The notes under the pieces are model-generated. The model saw only the letters and a program-made list of their open reading frames with translations, made no database searches and was not told the DNA's origin. A program made the position numbers and the translations under genes. From NCBI GenBank assembly GCA_030066215.1, contig JASJCA010000001.1, forward strand, positions 1 to 64,000: DNA of 64,000 nucleotides, written 5' to 3'. Source of the stretch: Rhodobacter sp. (GTDB lineage: Bacteria > Pseudomonadota > Alphaproteobacteria > Rhodobacterales > Rhodobacteraceae). How positions within the stretch are numbered: the first letter of the stretch is position 1; every line of letters begins with the position of its first letter. Shown one piece after another: positions 38,226 through 47,400 of this stretch.

Positions 38226-38261
38226 GCCTGTATGCCTGCCGTTTTCTTTTTTGTTGGCAGC

Positions 38262-38290
38262 ACATTAGCATGTGGATAAGTCGCTGTTAA
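38262..38290 (-). promoter_or_regulatory. Candidate promoter with DnaA-box-like spacer, Hint gene
   Basis: On the minus strand TTAACA (38285-38290) and TAATGT (38262-38267) are 17 bp apart, and the spacer contains a perfect TTATCCACA (38271-38279). Confidence 0.45.
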
Positions 38291-38313
38291 GTGCCCGTGG
38301 ACAATTCTCGCGT

Positions 38314-39222
38314 TTAGAAGCGAATGTTGAGGCGGACGGAACCCACCAGCTGGCCCTCGGGCTGGCCGACGAATTCCTCGCCGAGCCAGGTGAGCCCGTA
38401 AAACGCCGAGGCTTTCTCGCCCTGCCAATGCACCCCGGCGCGCAGCCGGGTACGGGTGTCGGTCAGCGCAATGCCGTCATAGGCCGGCAGATAGACGCTG
38501 TGTTCGACATGGGCGATGTCGGCGCCGAAAACGGCTGCGAAGCCGGTGTGCGCGCCGCGGTTCACACGGTAGCGGTGGCCGGTGGCGACGTCGCGCAGCA
38601 TCAGTTCGTCCTGGCCGAGCCGCCCGATCATCACGTCGCCACCCAGGCGCACCAGGGTCTCGGCCCCGCCCTGCGCCTCGACAAACGGCCGCAGGACGAC
38701 CGAGGGCGACAGCCGGTAGGGCCGGGCGAGCTCGATCAGTGCGGTGGGGTGAAAACCGTCGAGGATCTGGTTGCCCAGCACGCCGGGACGCGAAGCGCCG
38801 AGGATCCTGTGGAGCTCGGTTTGCAGGTCGCCGAGCCCGGTCTGCGGCCCGGTCACCACCAGATCGGCGCCCAGGCTGACCTCGACCGCCTTGCGCCGGA
38901 AATGCGTGTGCGCGCCGAGCGACAGCGCACCGACATAGCGTCGGTCGCCAGGCGCGGCGGTGACGATGTTTTCCGGCGCGATGGTTTCGCTGCGAAAGCG
39001 GAATTCGATGACGTCGCCCGGGCGATCGGGCAGCCGGCCGTCCCAGCCGCGGCCGATCACCTTGCTGACGACGTAGGACCCGGTGCGCCAGCGGTCGCGG
39101 TTGTCGCCCAGGAAATCGTTGTTGAAGAGCCGGCCCCAGCCGAGCGACTCGCGCTTGGCGGCAGCGGCGTCGGGCGGGCACAGAAGCAGAGCTGTCAGAC
39201 AGGCAAGAACGGCGCGAAACAT
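38314..39222 (-). CDS. LpxR-like outer-membrane lipid A deacylase family (DUF2219), copy 1
   Basis: A 302-residue beta-barrel candidate with a signal peptide (1-20, ending DAAAA). Landmark sequences are GRLFNNDFLGDNRDRWRTGSY (given in part as FNNDFLGDNRDRWRTG near residue 30), GAHTHFRRKAVEVSLGADL, and the C-terminal YGLTWLGEEFVGQPEGQLVG ending in the outer-membrane-type LNIRF. LpxR removes the 3'-acyloxyacyl group of lipid A in other bacteria, and the N-D-R region here matches the family. It is adjacent to a paralogue with the same layout. Catalysis is not proven. Confidence 0.8.
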   Translation of the reverse strand: MFRAVLACLTALLLCPPDAAAAKRESLGWGRLFNNDFLGDNRDRWRTGSYVVSKVIGRGWDGRLPDRPGDVIEFRFRSETIAPENIVTAAPGDRRYVGALSLGAHTHFRRKAVEVSLGADLVVTGPQTGLGDLQTELHRILGASRPGVLGNQILDGFHPTALIELARPYRLSPSVVLRPFVEAQGGAETLVRLGGDVMIGRLGQDELMLRDVATGHRYRVNRGAHTGFAAVFGADIAHVEHSVYLPAYDGIALTDTRTRLRAGVHWQGEKASAFYGLTWLGEEFVGQPEGQLVGSVRLNIRF

Positions 39223-39367
39223 CGGTCCCCCGACTCCCAAACGCCCCCCAGCCCCGCCGTTATAGGCGCGCCGCCCGGCCCGACCTAGCCCAATCTCCCC
39301 GGCACCGCCGGGCGTGGCGCATCGGCCACATGTCGGGGGCGGGGACATTGGCCCTCTCGCGAAAAGC

Positions 39368-39543
39368 CGGGCCCATCGCCGACCCGCGGGGTGGCGAGCC
39401 GACGATTGTTCGGAAGCACTTTATGGTCGTCGAGTCCGTAGAACCTCACGCGGTGCGCCAGTTTCGACCAATCGCCACCCCACCCGGGCGGGGCGGCGAT
39501 GGGCACGGCGGCCTACGGCCTTGCCTCCGTGCCTGGGGCAACG
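39368..39543. repeat. Dispersed 3'-flank structured element, copy B
   Basis: The outer arms are 39371-39387 and 39488-39504 (16 of 17 paired), extended on both sides by CCG/CGG. The inner GGGGTGGCGA pairs with TCGCCACCCC. The tail hairpin is GGCC-TAC-GGCC, then CTTGCCTCCGTGCCTGGGGC. It separates the two DUF2219 paralogues and lies 3' of the second one. Confidence 0.85.
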
Positions 39544-39572
39544 GTCAAGCCTCCACTCTAACTGCCGAAACC

Positions 39573-40490
39573 TCAAAAATGCAGATCGATCTGGATCGAG
39601 CCCACCGTCTGTGGCTCGCGTTGGGCGGTGAATTCCTCGCTGAGCCAGGTCATGCCGTAGAACACCGAGGCTTTCTCGCCCCGCCAATGCAGCCCGGCGC
39701 GGATCCGGGTGCGGGTGTCGGACAGCACCACCGTGCGGGTTTCGGGCAACAGCGCGCTGTCGGCCACATAGGCGATGTCGGCCCCGACCGTCGCGGCCCA
39801 GCCCGTCGCCGCACCGCGGATGCCTGGATAGCGCAGCCCCGTGGTCACGTCGCGCAACAGCAGCGCATCCTGCGCCACGCGCCCGAAATGCAGATCGCCG
39901 CCGACGCGCGCCAGGGTCTCGACCCCGCCCTGCAGCTCGACGAAGGGCCGGACCGACACCTTGGGCGACAGCGCAAAGCTGCGGCCGGCCTCGACGGTCA
40001 GCGTCGGGTAGAGCCCGTTCGGCACCCGGCTGCGCAGCACCCGCGCGCTGGCGCCGGGGATGCCCAGGGCGTCGTGGATCGCGCCCTGCAGCGTCTCCAT
40101 GCCGGTCTGCGGCCCGGTCGCGACGAGGTCGAGCCCCAGGCTGAACTCGACACCGGCTTTGCGGAAATGCGTGTGCGCGCCAAGGGCCAGGGTTTCTGCA
40201 TAGGGCCGGTCCAGGCGGTTCACCCCGACGATGTTCTCGGGCGTTATCAGGCCGCCGCGCAGGCGAACCTCGACCAGCTCGCCCAAGCGCGCGGGCAGCG
40301 CGCCGGTCCAGGCCGGCCCGAAGGTGAAGCTGAAGACGCCGGACCCGGTGCGCCAGCGGTCGCGCTGCGGATCGTTGGAGAAGACGTCGTTGGTGATCAG
40401 ATAGCCGAAGCCGAAGGGTGGCCGGTCCTCGGCCGCAAATCCCGGTCCGGCCAAGGCGGCGCATACCCACGCAAACAACAGACGACGCAT
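39573..40490 (-). CDS. LpxR-like outer-membrane lipid A deacylase family (DUF2219), copy 2
   Basis: A 305-residue paralogue of the next gene downstream. It has a signal peptide (about 1-19, ending GFAAE), YLITNDVFSNDPQRDRWRTG in the same place as the FNNDF block of copy 1, GAHTHFRKAGVEFSLGLDL, and the C-terminal FYGMTWLSEEFTAQREPQTVG ending IDLHF. Identity with copy 1 is highest around the HTHF, LRDV.TG and SDTRTR/TDTRTR segments. The pair arose by tandem duplication, with a structured repeat now between the copies. Confidence 0.8.
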   Translation of the reverse strand: MRRLLFAWVCAALAGPGFAAEDRPPFGFGYLITNDVFSNDPQRDRWRTGSGVFSFTFGPAWTGALPARLGELVEVRLRGGLITPENIVGVNRLDRPYAETLALGAHTHFRKAGVEFSLGLDLVATGPQTGMETLQGAIHDALGIPGASARVLRSRVPNGLYPTLTVEAGRSFALSPKVSVRPFVELQGGVETLARVGGDLHFGRVAQDALLLRDVTTGLRYPGIRGAATGWAATVGADIAYVADSALLPETRTVVLSDTRTRIRAGLHWRGEKASVFYGMTWLSEEFTAQREPQTVGSIQIDLHF

Positions 40491-40589
40491 CGAAAACCCC
40501 AGGTTGGCGGCAGCCCCGGGGACCGGGTTATAGGGCCAAGCCCCGTGCCGCCCTAGCGGTTTTTCCCGGTTGTCGCACGGCGTGCCCCG

Positions 40590-42851
40590 TCAGCCACATT
40601 TCGAATGGCCGCAATTGAGGCAGGTCATGCAGCCCTCGATCATCCGCATGTCGTAGCTGCCGCAGGCGGTGCAGCTCGGCCCGCGCGGCCCGCCGAGGTT
40701 GACCACCTCGGCCTGCGGGTCGGTCTTCAGCCCCATGCCCTCGCCGTCGATGAAACCGATGGCGATCAGGTGACGCTCGATCACGCCGCCGATCGCGGCC
40801 AGGATCGAGGGGATGTACTTGCCGTTCATCCAGGCCCCCCCGCGGGGGTCGAAGACGGCCTTGAGCTCTTCGACCACGAAGGACACGTCGCCGCCGCGCC
40901 GGAACACCGCCGAGATCATCCGGGTCAGCGCCACGGTCCAGGAAAAATGCTCCATGTTTTTGGAGTTGATGAAGATCTCGAACGGCCGACGATGCCCGCC
41001 CACCATGATGTCGTTGATGGTGATGTAGATCGCGTGCTCGCTGTCGGGCCATTTCAGCTTGTAGGTCTGGCCTTCCAGCGCCTGCGGCCGGTCCAGCGGT
41101 TCCGAGATATAGACAACGTCGGCCCCGGTGTCGGTCTGCGGCGCGGCCTCGCTCGTTTCGCTGATCGCCAGGACCGAGCCGGTAACGTCGTTCGGTCGAT
41201 AGGTAGTGCAGCCTTTGCAACCGGTGTCGTAGGCCGCCATATAGACGTCCTTGAAGGCGTCGAACGAGATGTCGCGCGGGCAGTTGATGGTCTTCGAGAT
41301 CGACGAATCGATCCATTCCTGCGCCGCCGCCTGCATCCGAACGTGTTCGAGCGGCTGCAGGGTCTGGGCGTCGACGAAATGGTCCGGCAGTTCGGTGTCG
41401 CCGAAACGCTCCCGCCAAAGCGCGACGGCATAATCGACGACTTCCTCCTCGGTCTTCGAGCCGTCCTTCTGCAGCACCTTGCGGGTGTAGCCGAAGGCAA
41501 AGACGGGCTCGATCCCGCTGGAGACATTACCGGCGTAGAGGCTGATCGTCCCGGTCGGCGCGATCGAGGTCAGCAGAGCGTTGCGGATGCCATGCGCCTC
41601 GATCGCCGCACGCACGTCGTCGTCCATCTGCGCCAGCGACCCGCTTTGCAGGAACGCCTGGCGGTCGTAGAGCGGGAAGGCGCCCTTTTCGGCGGCAAGA
41701 TGCGCCGAGGCCAGATAGGCGGCGCGGGCGATGCGGTGCAACCAGCGCGAGGTCTGACGCGCCGCCTCCTCCGAGCCATAGCGCAGGCCAACCATCAACA
41801 GCGCGTCGGCGAGCCCGGTGACTCCCAGCCCGATCCGCCGCTTGGCCTGCGCCTCCTGCGCCTGTTCCTCCAGCGGAAACCGCGAGGCGTCGACGACGTT
41901 GTCCATCATCCGCACCGCGGTGGCGACCAGACCGTCGAGCGCGGCGTCTGCGATCCCCGCCCCGTCCTCGAACGGCCGTTCCACCAGTCGTGCGAGGTTG
42001 ATCGAGCCCAACAGGCACGCGCCGTAGGGCGGCAGGGGCTGCTCGCCGCAAGGGTTGGTCGCGGCGATGGTCTCGCAATAGGCGAGATTGTTCAGCGCGT
42101 TGATCCGGTCGATGAAGATCACGCCGGGCTCGGCGTAATCGTAGGTCGCGCGCATGATCTTGTTCCACAAATCCCGCGCCTCGACGGTGTGGTAGACCTT
42201 GCCCTCGAAGATCAGGTCCCACGACCCGTCGGCCTTGACCGCCTCCATGAAGGCGTCGGTGACCAGGACCGAGACGTTGAAATTGCGCAGCCGCGCGGGG
42301 TCGGATTTGGCGGCGATGAAATCCTCGATATCGGGGTGGTCGCAGCGCATGCAGGCCATCATCGCGCCGCGGCGGCTGCCCGCCGACATGATCGTCCGGC
42401 ACATCGCGTCCCAGACGTCCATGAAGCTGAGCGGGCCGGAGGCGTCCGCCGCCACCCCCGAGACCGCCGCGCCCTTGGGCCGGATCGTCGAAAAGTCATA
42501 GCCGATACCGCCGCCCTGCTGCATGGTCAGCGCGGCCTCTTTCAACATGTCGAATATGCCGGCCATCGAATCCGGGATCGTGCCCATCACGAAGCAGTTG
42601 AACAGCGTCACCGACCTGCCCGTTCCGGCGCCCGCGGTGATCCGGCCCGCGGGCAGGAACCGGAAGTCCTCGAGCGCGGCGTAGAACTTGCCTTCCCAGT
42701 CCTCAGGCCGCGTCTCCACCGCCGCCAGCGCCTTGGCGACCCGGCGCCAGGTATCCTCGACGGTGAGGTCGAGCGCGGTGCCGTCGGCCGCCTTCAGCCG
42801 GTACTTCATGTCCCAGATCTGCTCGGCGATCGGTGCGGTGAAGCGGGTCAT
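40590..42851 (-). CDS. nrdJ: Adenosylcobalamin-dependent ribonucleotide reductase (class II)
   Basis: A 753-residue single-chain reductase making deoxyribonucleotides with B12. Active-site elements are VTLFNCFVMGTIPDS near residue 82 (first redox Cys), QQGGGIGYDFS, NPCGEQPLPPYG near residue 272 (thiyl Cys), and SIAPTGTISLYAGNVSSGIEP, the family loop. The C-terminus CTACGSYDMRMIEGCMTCLNC is the Cys-rich redox/zinc tail. The ATG at 42851 has AAAGGAA upstream. The frame stays open beyond it but is not conserved. No B12 riboswitch is seen in the 115-bp upstream region. Confidence 0.96.
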   Translation of the reverse strand: MTRFTAPIAEQIWDMKYRLKAADGTALDLTVEDTWRRVAKALAAVETRPEDWEGKFYAALEDFRFLPAGRITAGAGTGRSVTLFNCFVMGTIPDSMAGIFDMLKEAALTMQQGGGIGYDFSTIRPKGAAVSGVAADASGPLSFMDVWDAMCRTIMSAGSRRGAMMACMRCDHPDIEDFIAAKSDPARLRNFNVSVLVTDAFMEAVKADGSWDLIFEGKVYHTVEARDLWNKIMRATYDYAEPGVIFIDRINALNNLAYCETIAATNPCGEQPLPPYGACLLGSINLARLVERPFEDGAGIADAALDGLVATAVRMMDNVVDASRFPLEEQAQEAQAKRRIGLGVTGLADALLMVGLRYGSEEAARQTSRWLHRIARAAYLASAHLAAEKGAFPLYDRQAFLQSGSLAQMDDDVRAAIEAHGIRNALLTSIAPTGTISLYAGNVSSGIEPVFAFGYTRKVLQKDGSKTEEEVVDYAVALWRERFGDTELPDHFVDAQTLQPLEHVRMQAAAQEWIDSSISKTINCPRDISFDAFKDVYMAAYDTGCKGCTTYRPNDVTGSVLAISETSEAAPQTDTGADVVYISEPLDRPQALEGQTYKLKWPDSEHAIYITINDIMVGGHRRPFEIFINSKNMEHFSWTVALTRMISAVFRRGGDVSFVVEELKAVFDPRGGAWMNGKYIPSILAAIGGVIERHLIAIGFIDGEGMGLKTDPQAEVVNLGGPRGPSCTACGSYDMRMIEGCMTCLNCGHSKCG

Positions 42852-42880
42852 GGGTGATTCCTTTGTCGCGCGGGGGCTCA

Positions 42881-42909
42881 CAATAGCCGATCTGTGGGTA
42901 AGTCTACAA
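42881..42909 (-). promoter_or_regulatory. Candidate nrdJ promoter with DnaA-box-like spacer
   Basis: TTGTAG (42904-42909) and CTATTG (42881-42886) on the minus strand are 17 bp apart, and the spacer contains TTACCCACA (42893-42901), one base from the DnaA-box consensus. A perfect box lies at 42966-42974. Confidence 0.4.
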
Positions 42910-42913
42910 CAGG

Positions 42914-42941
42914 TTGAAGCCCGCGCTGGATAGGCTACCAT
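42914..42941 (+). promoter_or_regulatory. Candidate promoter of the DUF1489 gene
   Basis: TTGAAG (42914-42919) and TACCAT (42936-42941) are 16 bp apart, placing the start site about 20 nt before the GTG. Confidence 0.35.
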
Positions 42942-42965
42942 ATCTGCGTGGCTTGGGGGCGACTC

Positions 42966-42974
42966 TGTGGATAA
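42966..42974 (-). promoter_or_regulatory. Perfect DnaA-box sequence over the DUF1489 start codon
   Basis: TTATCCACA on the minus strand. Its complement contains the GTG start codon of DUF1489, and it lies 115 bp upstream of the nrdJ start. Confidence 0.5.
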
Positions 42975-43398
42975 GTTCATCAACCTGATCAAGCTGTCCG
43001 TCGGCTCTGAGTCGGTGGAGGGTTTGGCGCGCTGGCAGGCCTCGGCCACGGCCAAGGGGCCGGACGGCCTGCCACGGCACGTCACCCGGATGTGGCCCAA
43101 GCGTGAGGCGGACATCCTCAACGGCGGCAGCATCTATTGGGTGATCAAGGGCGTCACATTGTGCCGGCAGCGAATCCTGCGTCTCGACGAGGTCACCGGC
43201 GGCGACGGCATCCGCCGCTGCGCCATCGTGCTGGACCCCACGCTCGTGCGCGTCGCCGCCGCCCCGAAGCGCCCGTTCCAGGGCTGGCGTTACCTCGACC
43301 CCGCCGGCGCCCCGCCCGACCTGCGCGGCCGCGCGTCGGGCGAGCCCGACCTGCCGCCCAAGCTGAGCGCCGCCCTGGCCGAGATCGGCGTACTTTAG
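42967..43398 (+). CDS. DUF1489 family protein
   Basis: A 143-residue soluble protein of the alphaproteobacterial DUF1489 family. The start INLIKLSVGSESVEGLARWQ is the family signature, with TRMWPKREADILNGGSIYWV and the C-terminal LPPKLSAALAEIGVL. It begins at GTG (42967). The function is unknown. It is divergent from nrdJ, and its start codon lies inside a DnaA-box-like sequence. Confidence 0.88.
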   Translation: MDKFINLIKLSVGSESVEGLARWQASATAKGPDGLPRHVTRMWPKREADILNGGSIYWVIKGVTLCRQRILRLDEVTGGDGIRRCAIVLDPTLVRVAAAPKRPFQGWRYLDPAGAPPDLRGRASGEPDLPPKLSAALAEIGVL

Positions 43399-43453
43399 GC
43401 GCAGCGTAAGGCGTCAAATACCGACGCAATCTCAAACCGTGCTGGCGAAGAGC

Positions 43454-43629
43454 CGGGCCCATCGCCGACCCGCGGGGTGGCGAACCGACGCTTGTTCGGC
43501 CGCGCTTTATGGTGGTCGAGTCCGTAGGGCCTCGCGCGCTGCGCCGGTGTCGACAAATCGCCACCCCTCCGGGGCGGGTCGGCGATGGGCACGGCGGGGC
43601 TGCGCCCCTTGAGTCCGTGCCCGGGTGTT
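43454..43629. repeat. Dispersed 3'-flank structured element, copy C
   Basis: The outer arms are perfect over 17 bp (43457-43473 and 43574-43590) and the inner arms over 10 bp (43474-43483 and 43558-43567). The tail hairpin is GGGGC-TGC-GCCCC. It occupies most of the gap between convergent DUF1489 and hisG, and the right arm lies 47 bp from the hisG stop. Confidence 0.88.
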
Positions 43630-43641
43630 GCGCAGCCTTCG

Positions 43642-44331
43642 CTACAGCCCCAGCCGTTCCAACAACGCCCCGAGCGCGGCTTTCGCGCCGGCATCCCATG
43701 CGGCGTGGCGGGCGCGGAACAGGGTGGCCTGGCTGCGGTGCACGATGCCGTCGGCCAGCACCTTCAGGTGGTTGGCCCGCAGTGTCTCGCCCGTCGTTGT
43801 GATGTCGGCGATCGCCTCGGCGGTAAGGTTCTTCACCGTGCCCTCGGTGGCGCCCTGGCTGTCGACCAGTAGGTAATCGGCCACCCCGTGGTGTTTCAGA
43901 AACTCGCGCACCAGCCGGTGGTACTTCGTCGCGATCCGCAGGCGCGCGCCATGCGCCGCCCGGAACGCCGCCGCGGCCGCGTCGAGATCGTCCAGCAGGT
44001 CCACGTCGACCCAGGCCTTCGGCACCGCAATCACCAGGTCCGCCTGGCCGAAGCCCAGCTGCGCCAGTTCCTCGACCCGATCCTCCCAATGCGCCAGCCG
44101 CTCGCGCACCATGTCCGACCCGGTGACGCCCAGGTGGATCCGCCCCGCCTCCAGCTCGCGCGGAATCTCGCCGGCCGACAGCAGCACCAGCTCGATCCCG
44201 TCGACGCCCGCGACCGCGCCGGCATATTCCCGGTCCGCGCCAGTAAGCGTCAGCCCGACGCCGCGCGCGCCGAACCAGTCGAAGGTCTTCTGCATCAGCC
44301 GCCCCTTGGACGGCACGCCGAGCTTGATCAT
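43642..44331 (-). CDS. hisG: ATP phosphoribosyltransferase catalytic subunit (short form)
   Basis: A 229-residue short-form HisG catalysing the first step of histidine synthesis. Motifs are LGVPSKGRLMQKTFDW, VTGSDMVRE, LRIATKYHRLVREFL, and ITTTGETLRANHLKVL, the PRPP-binding loop. Short HisG lacks the regulatory domain and needs HisZ, whose gene lies directly upstream with a 4-bp overlap. Confidence 0.95.
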   Translation of the reverse strand: MIKLGVPSKGRLMQKTFDWFGARGVGLTLTGADREYAGAVAGVDGIELVLLSAGEIPRELEAGRIHLGVTGSDMVRERLAHWEDRVEELAQLGFGQADLVIAVPKAWVDVDLLDDLDAAAAAFRAAHGARLRIATKYHRLVREFLKHHGVADYLLVDSQGATEGTVKNLTAEAIADITTTGETLRANHLKVLADGIVHRSQATLFRARHAAWDAGAKAALGALLERLGL

Positions 44332-45425
44332 GCCGCCAGCTCCAACGTCAGCGCGGGCCGGATCACGCCGCCCACCGCCGGCACCGCCGCCGGCCCGCCA
44401 AGCGCCCGGGTCAGCGCGTCATAACGCCCGCCGGTCGCGACCGGCGGCAGGTCGGGCCGGGTCTCGGCATAGAACCCGAAGACGAAGCCGTCGTAATATT
44501 CCATCTGGGTGCGGCCATAGCTGCCCTCGAAATCGAGCGCCGCGACGTCGACGCCGCGCGCCGCCAGCGCCTCGAGCCGGGCGGCCAGCCGGTCCACCGC
44601 GTCTGATACCGACGGCAGGTCCACCGCCACGTCGCGCAGCCGCGCCAGCGCTGCGGGGGCCTTGTCGCGCAGGCCGAGGATTTCGTCGAGCAGCTCCACC
44701 TCGCCGGCCGAGACCGGCGGCTCCGCGGCATCGGCCACCAGCGCGTCGACCCGGGCGGCGATCTCGTCCCGGCTGCGCCGCCCGATCATAGGCCCGGCCG
44801 CGGCCGCCACGTCCTCGCCCGCCGCGACGCGTGCCAGCAGCGCCGCGCGGGTCGGCGGCACCGGGCTGCGCCCGCCGAAGCGGTCCAGCAATGCCCGAAA
44901 CCGGCGCGGCCGCCAGATGTGCCGCGACAAGGCCGCCTTGCGCCGGTCGGTGGTCGACAGACCCTGAACGGCGGCCATCAGCACGCCGATATCGCCGGTC
45001 GCGGCGCGCAGGCCGAGCGGCGCCAGCACCTCGGCAAAAAGCGCGAACACCGCCGCGTCCGAGGCCGCCGGATCGGCCGCATCGAAGATCTCGAAGCCCA
45101 CCTGGTCGTATTCCGAGGGCCGCTCGACCCCCTGTTCCTGCACCCGGAACACCTTGCCGGCATAGACGTAGCGCGCCGCCGCCGCGCCGCCTGCGATGTG
45201 CAGCTGCACCACCGGCACGGTGAAATCGGGGCGCAGCATCAGCTCGCCCGCCAGCGGGTCGCGGGTGACGTAGGCGCGGGCGCGGATGTCCTCGCCGTAA
45301 AGGTCGAGAAGCGTCTCGGCCGGCTGCAGCACGGGCGGGTCCACCAGCGCGGCGCCCTCGGCCATGAACCGGACCACCAGCCGCGCCTGTTCGGCGTCGC
45401 GCGCGCGGCCGGCCGGGGTGCTCAT
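44328..45425 (-). CDS. hisZ: ATP phosphoribosyltransferase regulatory subunit HisZ
   Basis: A 365-residue HisRS paralogue without tRNA-aminoacylation function that activates short HisG. Family features are [23 protein letters not shown], the class II core [34 protein letters not shown] and the C-terminal [20 protein letters not shown] with [14 protein letters not shown]. The ATG at 45425 overlaps the hisS stop by 4 bp, and an upstream frame to 45509 lies within hisS. Confidence 0.93.
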   Translation of the reverse strand: MSTPAGRARDAEQARLVVRFMAEGAALVDPPVLQPAETLLDLYGEDIRARAYVTRDPLAGELMLRPDFTVPVVQLHIAGGAAAARYVYAGKVFRVQEQGVERPSEYDQVGFEIFDAADPAASDAAVFALFAEVLAPLGLRAATGDIGVLMAAVQGLSTTDRRKAALSRHIWRPRRFRALLDRFGGRSPVPPTRAALLARVAAGEDVAAAAGPMIGRRSRDEIAARVDALVADAAEPPVSAGEVELLDEILGLRDKAPAALARLRDVAVDLPSVSDAVDRLAARLEALAARGVDVAALDFEGSYGRTQMEYYDGFVFGFYAETRPDLPPVATGGRYDALTRALGGPAAVPAVGGVIRPALTLELAA

Positions 45426-46993
45426 CCGGCGGTCCGGTCGAGGAACGCCGCGACGAAATCGCCCAGATCCGCCCGCGGCACCTCTTGCTGGGCGGGCTGT
45501 TCCTTCCATTCCTCGTTCGAGGCGATCTCGGCCGCCAGCCGTTTGCCGAGGCCGAGATCCTTGACCAGAACCACGCCGCGGTTGTTTTCGTCGGAACCTT
45601 CGATGATCGCCAGCGGGCAGGCGCGCCGGTCGGCGTATTTGAGCTGGTTGCCGAAGTTCTTGGGGTTGCCCAGGTAGACCTCGGCACGGATGTCGCGGTC
45701 GCGCAGCTCGGCGGCCATCGCCTGATAATCGGCCATCCGGTCGCGGTCCATAACAGTGATCAGCACCGGGCCCTGCGCCTGCGCCTCGGTCCGTCCCTTG
45801 GCGTGCAGCGCGGCGAGCAGCCGGTCGACGCCGATCGAGATGCCGGTTGCCGGGACCTCCTGGCCGGTGAAGCGCTTGACCAGATCGTCATACCGTCCGC
45901 CGCCGGCAACGCTGCCGAACTGCCGCGGGCGGCCCTTTTCGTCGGTGATCTCGAAGGTCAGCTCGGCCTCGAAGACCGGGCCGGTGTAGTAGCCGAGACC
46001 GCGGACGACGGAAGGGTCAATGACGATGCGGTCGGGGCCGTAGCCTTGGGCGGCCAACAGATCCGCGATCTGATCGAGTTCGTCCACTCCCTCCACACCG
46101 ACCGCAGAGCCGCCGACGACACGTCGCAATTCCTCCAGAACATTGCGATTGATCGCCTCGCTCAGCTCCGGCGTCCGGTGCCGCGCATAGACTTCTCCAC
46201 GCTTGCCGTCCATGCGCTGAACTCCGTGTGCCGCCATGTCCGCGTGCCGTTTTCCAGATGTCAGAAACGCGATGATCGGGGCGGCCTGAGCCTCCGTCAG
46301 TCCGACGCCGTCGATATAGGCGCCCGAAGCGTCCAGACGCCCCTTGCCCAAAAGCTCGCGGACGCCCGTTTCTCCGACCTTGTCGTACTTGTCGATGGTG
46401 CGCAGGACGTCCGCTTTCTGGGTTTCGTCCGTGAGGTGCAGTTGCTCGAGAACACCGTTCAGGACCTTCCGGTTGTTGATCCGCACGATGTAGTCGCCGC
46501 GGGGGATGCCGACCGCCTCCAGGGTATCGGCGAGCATGGCGCAGATTTCGGCATCGGCGGCGACCGAGGCCGTGCCGACGGTGTCGGCGTCGCATTGGTA
46601 GAACTGGCGGAACCGGCCCGGGCCCGGCTTTTCGTTGCGCCAGACCGGGCCCATGGCGTAGCGGCGGTAGGGCGTCGGCAGGTCGTTTCGGTGCTGCGCG
46701 TAAACCCGGGCCAGGGGCGCGGTGAGGTCGTAGCGCAGCGCCATCCAGGCCTCGTCGTCTTCCTGCCAGGCGAAGACGCCGGCATGTGGCCGGTCCACGT
46801 CGGGCAGATATTTGCCAAGCGCTTCAAGGGTTTCCACGGCCGACGACTCCAGCGCATCGAAGCCATAGCGACGGTAGACCTCGGCGATCTTGGCCAGCAT
46901 CGCGTCACGCTCGGCCACTTCCGCGCCGAAATAGTCGCGGAAGCCTTTCGGCGTCTCCGCCTTGGGGCGCGGCGCTTTCTTGGGCTTGGCCAT
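45422..46993 (-). CDS. hisS: Histidyl-tRNA synthetase (long, eukaryote-like form)
   Basis: A 523-residue class II synthetase. The N-terminus has [18 protein letters not shown], motif 2 reads [19 protein letters not shown] followed by CDADTVG, the HisRS-specific peptides are near [13 protein letters not shown], and motif 3 is AGGGRYDDL. The motif 2 wording ([10 protein letters not shown]) is closer to eukaryotic HisRS than to the RYRQFHQ of most bacteria, in line with the divergent alphaproteobacterial group. It is the first gene of hisS-hisZ-hisG. The start is ATG 46993. Confidence 0.95.
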   Translation of the reverse strand: MAKPKKAPRPKAETPKGFRDYFGAEVAERDAMLAKIAEVYRRYGFDALESSAVETLEALGKYLPDVDRPHAGVFAWQEDDEAWMALRYDLTAPLARVYAQHRNDLPTPYRRYAMGPVWRNEKPGPGRFRQFYQCDADTVGTASVAADAEICAMLADTLEAVGIPRGDYIVRINNRKVLNGVLEQLHLTDETQKADVLRTIDKYDKVGETGVRELLGKGRLDASGAYIDGVGLTEAQAAPIIAFLTSGKRHADMAAHGVQRMDGKRGEVYARHRTPELSEAINRNVLEELRRVVGGSAVGVEGVDELDQIADLLAAQGYGPDRIVIDPSVVRGLGYYTGPVFEAELTFEITDEKGRPRQFGSVAGGGRYDDLVKRFTGQEVPATGISIGVDRLLAALHAKGRTEAQAQGPVLITVMDRDRMADYQAMAAELRDRDIRAEVYLGNPKNFGNQLKYADRRACPLAIIEGSDENNRGVVLVKDLGLGKRLAAEIASNEEWKEQPAQQEVPRADLGDFVAAFLDRTAG

Positions 46994-47070
46994 GGGGTGA
47001 GTTCCGCCTGGATCCGGTTTGCGGCGCGGTCTAGCGGATGGGTGCAAGAGGGGCAAGGATGCGGCGAAAT

Positions 47071-47117
47071 TGGCCTGTCTGCAGAACGTCTGTAAAACGT
47101 CGGTATCACGTCGGTGC
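47071..47117 (+). repeat. 47-bp three-step element, copy 2
   Basis: It begins TGGCCTGTCTG and carries ACGTCTGT, ACGTCGGT and ACGTCGGT at 11-bp steps. It aligns to the minus strand of 6646-6692 at 41 of 47 positions. It ends 13 bp before the slyX ATG and starts 77 bp from the divergent hisS ATG. Confidence 0.6.
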
Positions 47118-47130
47118 AAAAGGCAAAGCG

Positions 47131-47337
47131 ATGCAGGACCACAGCCAAAGCCTGGAAGAACAGATCGCGCATCTGCAGCGGCTGACCGATGACCTGTCGG
47201 ACGTGGTCGCCCGGCAGGAGGCCGAGATCGCCGCGCTGTCCCGCCGGGTCGAGATGCTGCTGCAACGCGAGGCCGAGCGCGAGGCCGACGCCTCCGGCGC
47301 CCTGCCCCTCGCCGACCGCCAGCCGCCGCATTACTAA
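47131..47337 (+). CDS. slyX: SlyX family protein
   Basis: A 68-residue coiled-coil protein: [20 protein letters not shown] then [16 protein letters not shown], with the family C-terminus DRQPPHY. The function of SlyX is unknown. It was named from a link to phage phiX174 lysis next to slyD. It starts at ATG 47131, immediately after a 47-bp repeated element and divergent from hisS. Confidence 0.85.
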   Translation: MQDHSQSLEEQIAHLQRLTDDLSDVVARQEAEIAALSRRVEMLLQREAEREADASGALPLADRQPPHY

Positions 47338-47400
47338 GGCGCGGACGGCCGCGGGCGGAGGCTTTCGTGGACTGGAAGGGGCGTAGACAACGTCGAGATG

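Noticed and set aside
39330-40556. Long open frames antisense to the DUF2219, gspD, nrdJ, dnaE and xdh genes
   Set aside because: They mirror the codon structure of the real genes in high-GC DNA, lack ribosome-binding sites and show no family motifs.
42852-42966. A cobalamin riboswitch upstream of the B12-dependent reductase nrdJ
   Set aside because: Only 115 bp separate the divergent starts and I find no B12-box-like GCCACTG sequence or room for the full riboswitch.
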